A stretch of DNA of 64,000 nucleotides from an uncultured Poribacteria bacterium (GTDB lineage: Bacteria; Poribacteria; WGA-4E; WGA-3G): contig OX638352.1 in assembly GCA_951813545.1 (NCBI GenBank), forward strand, positions 1,426,001 through 1,490,000. Reading direction: 5' to 3'. Both the position numbers and the translations under genes were made by a program. This document shows positions 52,087-60,378 of the stretch, in pieces; the first letter of the stretch is position 1, and every line of letters starts with the position of its first letter. The notes beneath the pieces were generated by a model. It did not search any database. It was not told the origin of the DNA and worked only from the letters and a program-made list of their open reading frames with translations.

Positions 52087-52914
52087 CTACAACCGAATCT
52101 GCTTGAAAGCTTCGATTTGTGCCGTAATCGCGCGTTCCGTCGGGAGACGTTCAGCACTCGACGCACCGTAGAAACCGACAACGCCTTCGGTATTTTCCAG
52201 AACGTATGTTGCGTCTTCCGGTTCAGCGATGGGACCGCCGTGACAGATAACGAGAATCTCTGGATTGACCCCTTTCGCAGCGTCATGAATGGCTTGTACG
52301 CGTTTGGCGGCATCTGCAAGCGTGAGGGCAGTTTGGGCACCGATAGAGCCTTTTGTTGTCAGCCCCATGTGTGCGACGAGGATATCCGCACCCGCATCTG
52401 CCATCTGTTCAGCCTCGGTTTCGTTGAAGGCGTACGGCGTGGTAAGCATGCCCATCTGACTCGCTGTCCGAATCATCTCCACCTCAGGTCCGTATCCCAT
52501 ATCAGTCTCTTCAAGCAGTTGGCGGAACGTCCCGTCAATCAGCCCCACCGTCGGGAAGTTCTGAACGCCAGAAAACCCTATTGCATCTATCTGGCTCAAG
52601 AAGACATCCATCAAGCGAAATGGATCGGTGCCGCAGACCCCTGCGAGGACAGGCGTATCTGGAACGACTGGTAGCACTTCACTCGCCATCTCAACGACAA
52701 TCTGGTTCGCATCGCCGTAGGGCATCATCCCGGCGAGTGAGCCTCTACCTGCCATTCTGAATCTGCCAGAGTTGTAAATAATAATCAGGTCAATGCCGCC
52801 AGCAGCCTCACATTTGGCGGAGATACCCGTGCCAGCACCTGCGCCGATGATGGGTTTACCTGCGTCAATGTTGTTGCGCAATTGCGCCAAAATTTCTTCA
52901 CGTTTGAATTTCAT
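52087..52914 (-). CDS. TIM-barrel protein of the phosphoenolpyruvate hydrolase-like family
   Basis: 275 aa. Begins [70 protein letters not shown], the signature of the PEP-hydrolase/TIM-barrel signal-transduction family (pfam09370 type). Other blocks: [61 protein letters not shown] and CHGGPI. Such proteins are cytosolic and often lie near sugar-acid or gallate-degradation genes. Reaction uncertain. No partner UPF0261/Tm-1-like gene is adjacent. Confidence 0.85.
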   Translation of the reverse strand: MKFKREEILAQLRNNIDAGKPIIGAGAGTGISAKCEAAGGIDLIIIYNSGRFRMAGRGSLAGMMPYGDANQIVVEMASEVLPVVPDTPVLAGVCGTDPFRLMDVFLSQIDAIGFSGVQNFPTVGLIDGTFRQLLEETDMGYGPEVEMIRTASQMGMLTTPYAFNETEAEQMADAGADILVAHMGLTTKGSIGAQTALTLADAAKRVQAIHDAAKGVNPEILVICHGGPIAEPEDATYVLENTEGVVGFYGASSAERLPTERAITAQIEAFKQIRL

Positions 52915-52998
52915 GAGTAGCTGTCCCTTGTATACGATAACTGGGTGTGATATACTGCACGCATTATAGCAAAATATTAGATTTTGTGTAATATTTTT

Positions 52999-53208
52999 TA
53001 ATTTACCTTGCGGTTCGTTGAGGCGGGTTTTGTAATAACTTCCCTTCCCGTATATCCAGTCCGGCGCGTTGCTTGGACTTATACGCTCTGACCAAGTACA
53101 AGGTGGAGATCAATTTATCTTGCGGTTGGTTGAGAAAGGTTTTGTGAGAATGACCTTTTCCGTACATCCAGCCTGGTGCGTTGCTTGGACTTATACGCGC
53201 TGGCCAAA
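52999..53208. repeat. Direct repeat pair, family B
   Basis: Two copies of an about 95-bp unit, at about 52999-53094 and 53113-53208. Both have TTGCGGTT(C/G)GTTGAG, TTTTGT, CCGTA(T/C)ATCCAG and GCGTTGCTTGGACTTATACGC in the same order and spacing. They lie in the leader of the gene at 53225. Confidence 0.65.
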
Positions 53209-53224
53209 TAGAAAAAAGAAAAAG

Positions 53225-54865
53225 GTGTGTTTTGCATTGAGGCGGAAACGCGAGCATAATAGGAGAACCACAACCTGCGTCTGGATGGTCTTTTTTGCTT
53301 TGTTCATAAGTATCTTATGTCTTTCCACGGAGGCTTATATAGAAGGGCCTTGGCTGTGGATGATTGCGAGTGGTGCTGATATAGATAGCGATCAGTTGGC
53401 TGTAGCGAGTAAGGGAACAGTTACTGAAAATCTTGTCGCTGAATACGGTGTAAATGAAGGAGATCCCGTAGGACAGTTGCAATGGACACGCGGACGGATC
53501 CTCCCAGAGATCGATTGCTTACTCTGGCGTTGGGGCTGCCGTTCAGATAATGTCAACAGCGTTGTCAATCGGATCGGGCTGAGCAGTGACCGAGGGTTGG
53601 ACTACCACTCTGCGTACGCTTTGATTAATATTGTCTCGGTCCGAGATCGAAAAAATGTCGCGATGGGCGTTGGAAGCGACGACTCTGTCAAAGTTTGGCT
53701 CAACGGTAAGGTAGTTCATGTAAATAACGTGGACAGAGGCACAACCGGCATTCAAGACCTCTTCCGCGTCAACCTAAACGCTGGAGATAACCTCCTACTC
53801 GTTAAGGTGAGTGATAATCTATGGAATTGGGGGATGTTCTTCGACATCTATCTTGCGGCGGGTGATTTTAGGACTTCGCTGCCCACCGCGACTTTAGATA
53901 TTTCGCTCGCTACACACCTGTTTCAAAAATATCGCGCCACACTCCAAAACCCAGAAATTCAAGAGGTGCTTCCGACTGTCCTGTCGCAGCTTCAGAAACC
54001 GGAGATACAAGCACTTTTGACCCCTTTTACAATAAATATCGCAGCTGAAAATCCAGACCTCCTCGCGCAGTTTGGTTTGCAGGATGAAGCGATAACATTC
54101 ATTAAAGGAAATCCTGGTGTCAGAGCGATGCTCCGCGATCCGGACTTCCAGATCCTCTTGCAAAACCCCAATGCTTTATCAGAATTCGTGGCACTCGTTA
54201 CGGGAGATGAACCCATTATACCTCCGGAACAAAGCGCATTACCTGCGGATGTTGATGGTAACGGAGTCGTGAATATCCTGGATCTCGTACGCATTGCCAC
54301 ACGTTTAGGGCGAACAGGTCCTGATCCTGCGGATGTGAACCGTGATGGCACCGTTAATATTCGGGATATTGTCTTGGCTGCAGCCTTAATGGGCGCGGAG
54401 GCAGCTGCGCCATCCCAATATGCCTTTGGCGGATTGCATCGCGAAGATCTGGGATTACAAACTGGAGACATCCACGCCTGGATCGCCCAAGCGCAACGGC
54501 TTGACCTACGCGATCCAACCCTCGAAAAAGGCGTGGCAGTCTTAAAACACCTTATGGAAGTGCTAACGCCAAACGAGACAGACCTTTTACCGAACTACCC
54601 CAACCCATTCAATCCTGAAACATGGATACCGTATCAATTGGCAACGTCTGCGGATGTACGCATTTCCATCTATGCTGCAGATGGAAAGTTGGTTCGGATG
54701 CTCAACTTAGGGCATCAACCCGTCGGCATCTATCGTCAATGTAGCCGTGCTGCGTATTGGGATGGCAGGAATAGGCAAGGTGAACCTGTGGCAAGCGGTG
54801 TCTATTTCTACACGCTTACGGCAGGGGAATTCACTGCAACTCGGAAGATGTTGATACGGAAATAG
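53225..54865 (+). CDS. Exported PA14-like/dockerin protein with Por-type C-terminal sorting domain
   Basis: 546 aa if the GTG at 53225 is the start; the ATG at 53285 is an alternative giving MVFFALFISILCLSTEA as a shorter signal. Order: signal, PA14-like module (EGPWLWMIASGAD, VGSDDSVKVWLNGKVVHVNNVDRG, about residues 40-215), helical linker, a dockerin type I pair of Ca loops (DVDGNGVVNILDLVRIATRLG and DVNRDGTVNIRDIVLAAALMG, about 340-390), and a C-terminal domain with YPNPFNPETWIPYQL, VRISIYAADGKLVRML, YWDGRNRQGEPVASGVYFY and TRKMLIRK. This last domain is of the type IX secretion (Por/FlgD-Ig) class. Probably surface-anchored or secreted. Confidence 0.82.
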   Translation: MCFALRRKREHNRRTTTCVWMVFFALFISILCLSTEAYIEGPWLWMIASGADIDSDQLAVASKGTVTENLVAEYGVNEGDPVGQLQWTRGRILPEIDCLLWRWGCRSDNVNSVVNRIGLSSDRGLDYHSAYALINIVSVRDRKNVAMGVGSDDSVKVWLNGKVVHVNNVDRGTTGIQDLFRVNLNAGDNLLLVKVSDNLWNWGMFFDIYLAAGDFRTSLPTATLDISLATHLFQKYRATLQNPEIQEVLPTVLSQLQKPEIQALLTPFTINIAAENPDLLAQFGLQDEAITFIKGNPGVRAMLRDPDFQILLQNPNALSEFVALVTGDEPIIPPEQSALPADVDGNGVVNILDLVRIATRLGRTGPDPADVNRDGTVNIRDIVLAAALMGAEAAAPSQYAFGGLHREDLGLQTGDIHAWIAQAQRLDLRDPTLEKGVAVLKHLMEVLTPNETDLLPNYPNPFNPETWIPYQLATSADVRISIYAADGKLVRMLNLGHQPVGIYRQCSRAAYWDGRNRQGEPVASGVYFYTLTAGEFTATRKMLIRK

Positions 54866-54951
54866 GTTCACCTCTTACGTTCTCTTGTGGGAGGCGTTTG
54901 CAACCTTGATTTCCAACCTCACTATTGCTGTTGGGTGGGTCTCTTGAAAGG

Positions 54952-55077
54952 AAATCGGGTTTACAAAGCCTGCCAACAAGAAAGAATTCGCCTTCACTGC
55001 GTTTTTCTTAATCCGTGAAAACCCGAGCCTCTGAACAAATTACTGATGACTGACAGCCGAATGCCGATAGTCGACAG
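54952..55077. repeat. Palindromic-repeat remnant, family A, beside the IS
   Basis: AATCGGGTTTACAAAGCCT at about 54952 is the reverse complement of a segment at 62381-62399, and TACTGATGACTGACAGCCGA...GCCGATAG (55040-55070) is a family A arm also found at 62407-62437. With the solo IS end at 55079, this accounts for most of the 54866-55283 gap; the rest (55092-55283) shows nothing recognisable. Confidence 0.45.
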
Positions 55078-55078
55078 A

Positions 55079-55091
55079 ACGTGAGTTTGAG
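55079..55091 (+). mobile_element. Extra IS end-like sequence outside the IS982-family element
   Basis: AACGTGAGTTTGA is identical to 13 bases of the inverted repeats of the element at 55284, in the orientation of its left end, and GA-AA follows in both. It could be a solo end from an older insertion. Confidence 0.45.
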
Positions 55092-55283
55092 AAACGGCAA
55101 GTTTTGACGACAGGGTTATTTTTGGGAGGTCAATTGTTGGGAATTGGAGTTTCATCCTGCAGTCGTGATAGCACTGTCTTATGATTTTTGTCACAGGATG
55201 TAACGTTTTGAGAAAAAATTGTGTCTTTAATATTGTAACGTGAGCCATTTTCTATAGACATATCACCCCTAATGAAGTTTAAG

Positions 55284-56308
55284 TAACGTGAGTTTGAAAA
55301 AAGTTTATAAGTTAGCAAAGCACGGGTGAATCGTTGATTTCTTGAAGTTCGGAGAGATTCACCGAGGGTTTGTTCTCCAAAAGTTGATACGCAATCAATG
55401 CGGAAATAACATTGACTTGGAAGTTTGCGAAACTTCTATGGCGAGAGTGTTCGACTTGCGTCTGCGTTTTGAGTTCCTTGATCACCGATTCAATAATCAC
55501 ACGCTTTTTCAGCAGCACCTCATCAGAAATGGACAACGGCAATGGTTTCATGTTTTTACGGACTTTATAGAACAAGTGAATACCTTGCGCCTTGAGCAGT
55601 TCCCGGAGGTCTTTGGAGATATATCCCTTATCGCCATAAAGATTTCCGAACAGACGCTCGGTGGACAACTCCCATAAGGGAAGCCGACGATCATCGGTAT
55701 TCCCCGGGGTCCCCTCAAAGCCTAAGAGATCCCTTTTCTCGTTGATAAGTAGGTGGAGTTTAAAACCATAGAACCACCCCATTGAGGTGTTTGAGCGTCC
55801 GGCTTGTTCTGCGAAAACGCGATGCGCTGAAATTCGCTGATTGTCGCAAACCCGCAAACGTGTGGAATCCACGAAGGAGATACCGCTACATTCACCGAAG
55901 TGGGCATAAAGATAAAGCGTCAAAAGTGTCAACACCTCTTTCTTAAGTTCGACGAACCGAGAATAACTCAGCAGATGTGGAAACTCGTTGACCCAATAGA
56001 CACAGACGTGTCTTTCGTAAAAGTGTTTGAACACCTGATACCCACTTTGATGGAACGCAACAAGGATCGGCATCACTTCGCTCGGATGCTGATGCCGAGG
56101 ACGTCCGCGTGTTTCCGGGGGTGTCGTCTCTGGCAGACAATGCGTCGCTTGACATTTCTCATACGCAAGAAAAAAGTCGTCTATTTTACAGAAAAGTGTT
56201 AGGATAGTCATCAGAGAACTCCTTTGGGTTATAGAGATGTGATAACCTCATTATACCAAAGGCGTTCTCTTTATACAAAACCTTCAAATATTTATCAAAC
56301 TCACGTTA
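55284..56308. mobile_element. IS982-family insertion sequence
   Basis: About 1025 bp. Perfect 14-bp inverted ends TAACGTGAGTTTGA at 55284-55297 and their complement at 56295-56308. It carries one transposase gene (55312-56211, minus strand). No unambiguous target duplication could be read. Its right end is 37 bases before the ATG of the first WD40 gene, inside a leader otherwise conserved in two paralogues, so it probably moved into that gene's promoter region. Confidence 0.85.
55312..56211 (-). CDS. IS982-family DDE transposase
   Basis: 299 aa, usual length for the family. The three catalytic acids are visible: ISFVDSTRLRVCDN, LYGDKGYISKDLRELL and IIESVIKELK. The N-terminal PETRGRPRHQHPSEVMPILVAFHQSGYQVFKHFY and the C-terminal HSRHRSFANFQVNVISALIAYQL are also typical. 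It cuts and joins the ends of the element. The frame is intact, so the element may still be active. Confidence 0.92.
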   Translation of the reverse strand: MTILTLFCKIDDFFLAYEKCQATHCLPETTPPETRGRPRHQHPSEVMPILVAFHQSGYQVFKHFYERHVCVYWVNEFPHLLSYSRFVELKKEVLTLLTLYLYAHFGECSGISFVDSTRLRVCDNQRISAHRVFAEQAGRSNTSMGWFYGFKLHLLINEKRDLLGFEGTPGNTDDRRLPLWELSTERLFGNLYGDKGYISKDLRELLKAQGIHLFYKVRKNMKPLPLSISDEVLLKKRVIIESVIKELKTQTQVEHSRHRSFANFQVNVISALIAYQLLENKPSVNLSELQEINDSPVLC

Positions 56309-56345
56309 AATTAAACAATCCCTCAGAAAAAGGACAAACAATCTC

Positions 56346-58214
56346 ATGCAAAAAACATTGGTTTTAATTTTACCGATTGTGCTGGCAATATGCGTTATTC
56401 CCGAAGACACTATCGCACAAGACACTCAGGACTGGCATTTGCGGCACTTACCCGAAGGCGTAAAAGCGCGGATCGGTAAAGGCGAGATTACAGGAAACAT
56501 CGCGATCTCCGCTGATGGCAAACGTTTAGCGGTCGCGAGTGGTATCGGTATTTGGGTGTATGACACAGAAACCGACAAAGCACTTGATCTGATAACAGGA
56601 CATACGCATTGGGTTATGAGCGTAGCGTTTAGCCCGGACGATTCTCTGTTAGCGAGTGGGAGTGTGGATAGCACTGTCCGTTTGTGGGATGCACACACCG
56701 GCACTGAACTACACACGATGCAAGGACATGCGCATTCAATCATGGATGTAGCGTTCAGTCCGGATGGTTCACTGTTAGCAAGCGCAGGTGAAGACGGGAC
56801 TATACGACTGTGGGATGTGGAAACCGGCACGCACCTTCGGACCCTGACAGGGCATCTGAGGTTTATTTATTGTGTAGCGTTCAGTCCGGATGGAAAAATA
56901 CTTGCAAGTGGAGGTGAGGACAAAACTATCCAGTTCTGGGATGTGGAAACCGGAGAATCGATTCGGGTGTTGACGGCACATAAAGGTGGTGTCCGTAGCG
57001 TAGCATTCAACCCGGATGGGAAGACACTGGCAAGCGGGAGTGGTGACGTTACCGTTCGCCTATGGGATGTGCAGACCGGTGAGTTGCTTCAAAAGATGGA
57101 CGGACATACGAATGCTATCAATGACGTTGCGTTCAGTCCAGATGGACAACTATTAGCCAGTGGGAGTTGGGACTTTTCTATTCGTCTGTGGGATGTGCAG
57201 ACAGGAAAACCTCTGCGGGTGTTATCTGGGCATACTTATGGTAGCGTGAATGTTATATTTAGCCCTGATGGAAAGACGCTGACGAGCGGTAGCATGGATG
57301 ACACCGTGCGCTTGTGGGATGTGGAAACCGGCACCGAACTTCGGAAGATGGTAGCGCATACGCAGGATTTCCGTAGCATCGCGTTCAGCCCGGATGGTAA
57401 AACGTTGGCAGGTGCCACTGGGAACAATGCTGTCTACCTGTGGGATGTGCAGACGTGTGCATTGCTGCAGACACTAAAAGGGCATACGAAGTCTGTTAAT
57501 GACGTAGCGTTCAGTCCAGATGGAAAGATATTGGCAAGTGGGAGTTATGACTCGACTGTGAGTTTGTGGGATATAAAAACGGGTGCAGCACTTCCGGCAC
57601 TGCCTGGAGAAGTTTTTGGGTTCATAAGGGTTGCCTTTAGCCCGGATAGCAAAAGGCTGGCAGCTGTAGATGGTGGTGGCTATGTCTATCTATGGGATAT
57701 GCAAACAGGTCTACGTATAAATAGGATGCAGGCACATCAGGCTAATGCCCATAGCATCGCGTTCAATCCGGACGGTTCTTTGTTGGCAAGCGGGGGATAT
57801 GATGACAGAGTGCGCACGTGGGATGGACATACCGGTGCCCCGCTCTTGACGTTGGAGAAACCACTTTATAGTGTAACGTTCAGCCCAGACGGAAAGATAG
57901 CTGCAAGTGCTGCTCGGGGCAGTACCATACTTTTATGGGATGCGGTGTCGGGTGAACCGATTCGGATGATAGAAGCGGATTGGAGATCTATCTATAGCAT
58001 CGCGTTCAGCCCGGATGGAAAGATACTGACGAGTGGATCTAATGATGGCTTTGTGATGCTGTCGGATGTGCACACTGGCAAACATCTGAGGATACTCGAG
58101 GGGCATCGGGGAAGGGTAGGTCCCCAAAGCGTTGTGTTCAGTCCGGATGGTAAGATGTTGGCGAGTTCAAATGGTGGCATCGTGTATTTGTGGGACCTAA
58201 AATTTGAACAGTAA
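56346..58214 (+). CDS. Exported WD40-repeat protein 1
   Basis: 622 aa. Signal peptide MQKTLVLILPIVLAICVIPEDTIAQ, then a short head (LRHLPEGVKARIGKGEITGNIAISADGKRLAVASGIGIWVYD) and about 13-14 WD40 units of 42 residues (H-x-x-x-V-x-S-V-A-F-S-P-D-G-K-x-L-A-S-G-S-x-D-x-T-V-R-L-W-D). That number fits two seven-bladed propellers. Unusual for WD40 proteins in being exported. The head and first blade are nearly the same in the paralogues at 60379 and 62515. Function unknown; a binding scaffold is likely. The upstream leader is cut by an IS. Confidence 0.9.
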   Translation: MQKTLVLILPIVLAICVIPEDTIAQDTQDWHLRHLPEGVKARIGKGEITGNIAISADGKRLAVASGIGIWVYDTETDKALDLITGHTHWVMSVAFSPDDSLLASGSVDSTVRLWDAHTGTELHTMQGHAHSIMDVAFSPDGSLLASAGEDGTIRLWDVETGTHLRTLTGHLRFIYCVAFSPDGKILASGGEDKTIQFWDVETGESIRVLTAHKGGVRSVAFNPDGKTLASGSGDVTVRLWDVQTGELLQKMDGHTNAINDVAFSPDGQLLASGSWDFSIRLWDVQTGKPLRVLSGHTYGSVNVIFSPDGKTLTSGSMDDTVRLWDVETGTELRKMVAHTQDFRSIAFSPDGKTLAGATGNNAVYLWDVQTCALLQTLKGHTKSVNDVAFSPDGKILASGSYDSTVSLWDIKTGAALPALPGEVFGFIRVAFSPDSKRLAAVDGGGYVYLWDMQTGLRINRMQAHQANAHSIAFNPDGSLLASGGYDDRVRTWDGHTGAPLLTLEKPLYSVTFSPDGKIAASAARGSTILLWDAVSGEPIRMIEADWRSIYSIAFSPDGKILTSGSNDGFVMLSDVHTGKHLRILEGHRGRVGPQSVVFSPDGKMLASSNGGIVYLWDLKFEQ

Positions 58215-58372
58215 CAGGCACGCTTCGACGAATCATGCAGAATACCAAAAGCGTATTCTGCCAAGCACATTTGACGTTGATTTGGCGTAATCCGCAGTTG
58301 AGACAATTCACCGCCAAACTTGACGACAACCCAATTCTACACTAATAACACACCACACAGGAGAACACACCT

Positions 58373-60289
58373 ATGAAAAACAGATTGCTCTTGATCTTGA
58401 TACCACTCTGGATAACGCTCTTATGCACATTCATCCTTATCGCCCAAGAAACCCTCCCACCTCCGAAAGGTATCATAGCACAGATAGGGAAAGGACGAGT
58501 TGGAGATGTCGAGTATTCCGCAGACGGCACGCGGATCGGCATCATTAGTGGGACAGGCATTTGGATATACGATGCAACAACATTACAACTCACCAGCGTT
58601 ATCCGTAACACTCCGAGGTTGTATAACTCCGCATTTCCTCCAGATATCAACGTCATCGCAAGAAGCGAAACTTTTGATTACTTACATATCTGGGATCCCG
58701 ACACATCCTCACAAGCCCTACAAGACATTGAATTTGTCGCCGGTATCTGTTCCACGTACAACCGAGAAATGGGCAAAATCGCAATCGGTAGCGGAGAAAG
58801 TACCACTCGTATATGGGACGTGAAAACTGGGAAGTTAGAGAGAACACTTCAGAGAACAGACGAGAAAGAAACATTAATTCACAGCATAGCGTTCTCACCA
58901 GATGGAACGCGACTCGCCGCTGGAGACGGACCGAACACCATTTCCATTTGGGATACAGCGACAGGCAAACGCAAACACGAACTCAAAGGACATAATAAAA
59001 TTGCGCAAAACATGGCGTTCAGTCCAGACGGCAGCACGTTGGCAAGTGCCAGTTCGGGCAACAACATCTTTCTGTGGGAGACACAAACATGGCAACAAAT
59101 AGGCACACTTACCGGCGAAATGTCAGGCATAGATCACATCGCCTATAGTCAGGATGGCGAACTTTTAGCCGCAGGATGCGGAGATGGGCGCATCCATTTG
59201 TGGGATGCAAACACAGGCAAGCTCCGCAAAATGCTCACCGCACACCAAAGCCGCATTTCGGTTGTCGTCTTCGTTAGGGATTCGCATACACTCGTCAGTT
59301 GCAGCGAATACGGAACGCTACGTCAGTGGGATATTGATACCGGTGAAAATACGCTGTCAGTGGAAAATGATTACAACACTTTCTCCAAATTTGCATTGAG
59401 TCACGATGGGAAAAAACTTGCAGGTCTGAGTGAGTTTAGTACCCCGTATCTATTTGACATCACAGTGCCCGCCTCACCAAAATTGGTAAAGAGAATTCAC
59501 ACCAGGGGTGCTGTAGATATCGCCTTTAGTCCGGATGGAAAAACATTCGCTACGGTGGAAACCGACGAGACCGCTTATTTATGGGACATGAAAATAGATA
59601 TACCGAAACACTTGCCCGGGCTCCTCACGGAAATTGATACCACCCTATGGGGCATGAAAATAGATAGGCCGAAACTATCATTCAAAGGACATACGGCACA
59701 GATCGCATGTATTGCCTTCAGTCCCGATGGAAAAACATTCGCCACCGGCGGATTTGATAATACCGTCCGTCTATGGGATACAACAACAGGTAAGACGAAG
59801 AGAATCATCGAAGAACATAACGGATGGGTTGAGAGTCTCGCTTTCAGTCCCGATGGAAAAACAATCGCCAGTGGAAGCGAAGATAGAACCGTCCGTTTAT
59901 GGGATACCAACACCGGTGAACAAAAGCAGGTAATCCGTGGACACACAAGCGGCATCGTAGACATCGCCTTCAGTTCCGATGGAAAAACAATCGCTGCTGT
60001 GGCTTATGACCCGAATATCTATCTGTGGGATGTGGACACAGGCGAACGGCAGCCATTTCCGCACACGCATAAGAGGGGTATCGTCACCCTCGCCTTCAGT
60101 CCCGATGGTAAATTGTTTGTGACTGCGGATGCAGATGGGATTATGAAGATTTATGATGTAAGCGCAAAGAAGCTGCTCCGTATGTTTGACATAGGTAGTA
60201 GGGTTGAAAATCTGGAATTTGTTATGGATGGCAAAATACTTGTCAGTGTCTGCGATGGTATCATAACTTTGTGGGATATGACCCCGTAG
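58373..60289 (+). CDS. Exported WD40-repeat protein 2 (divergent)
   Basis: 638 aa. A different signal peptide (MKNRLLLILIPLWITLLCTFILIAQE) and head (LPPPKGIIAQIGKGRVGDVEYSADGTRIGIISGTGIWIYD), then about 13-14 WD40 units. Blades in the last third (HTAQIACIAFSPDGKTFATGGFDNTVRLWDTTTGKTKRII, GWVESLAFSPDGKTIASGSEDRTVRLWDTNTG) are canonical; the middle ones are degenerate. One block (WDMKIDIPKHLPG... / WGMKIDRPKLSF) holds an internal local duplication. Likely surface or periplasmic. It is in the same direction as and between the other WD40 genes. Confidence 0.88.
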   Translation: MKNRLLLILIPLWITLLCTFILIAQETLPPPKGIIAQIGKGRVGDVEYSADGTRIGIISGTGIWIYDATTLQLTSVIRNTPRLYNSAFPPDINVIARSETFDYLHIWDPDTSSQALQDIEFVAGICSTYNREMGKIAIGSGESTTRIWDVKTGKLERTLQRTDEKETLIHSIAFSPDGTRLAAGDGPNTISIWDTATGKRKHELKGHNKIAQNMAFSPDGSTLASASSGNNIFLWETQTWQQIGTLTGEMSGIDHIAYSQDGELLAAGCGDGRIHLWDANTGKLRKMLTAHQSRISVVVFVRDSHTLVSCSEYGTLRQWDIDTGENTLSVENDYNTFSKFALSHDGKKLAGLSEFSTPYLFDITVPASPKLVKRIHTRGAVDIAFSPDGKTFATVETDETAYLWDMKIDIPKHLPGLLTEIDTTLWGMKIDRPKLSFKGHTAQIACIAFSPDGKTFATGGFDNTVRLWDTTTGKTKRIIEEHNGWVESLAFSPDGKTIASGSEDRTVRLWDTNTGEQKQVIRGHTSGIVDIAFSSDGKTIAAVAYDPNIYLWDVDTGERQPFPHTHKRGIVTLAFSPDGKLFVTADADGIMKIYDVSAKKLLRMFDIGSRVENLEFVMDGKILVSVCDGIITLWDMTP

Positions 60290-60317
60290 GTTGGGTAACG
60301 CAAAGCGAAACCCAATC
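60288..60317. repeat. Small palindromic repeat between WD40 genes
   Basis: GGTTGGGTAACGCAAAGCGAAACCCAATC: GGTTGGGT pairs with ACCCAATC and an inner GC-rich turn. Directly after the WD40 protein 2 stop; no T-tract. Confidence 0.4.
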
Positions 60318-60378
60318 TATGAACTAACTCATGTTAAAATATAAGTGAAAACAACACCCCTGAAAAAGGAAAATTCTC

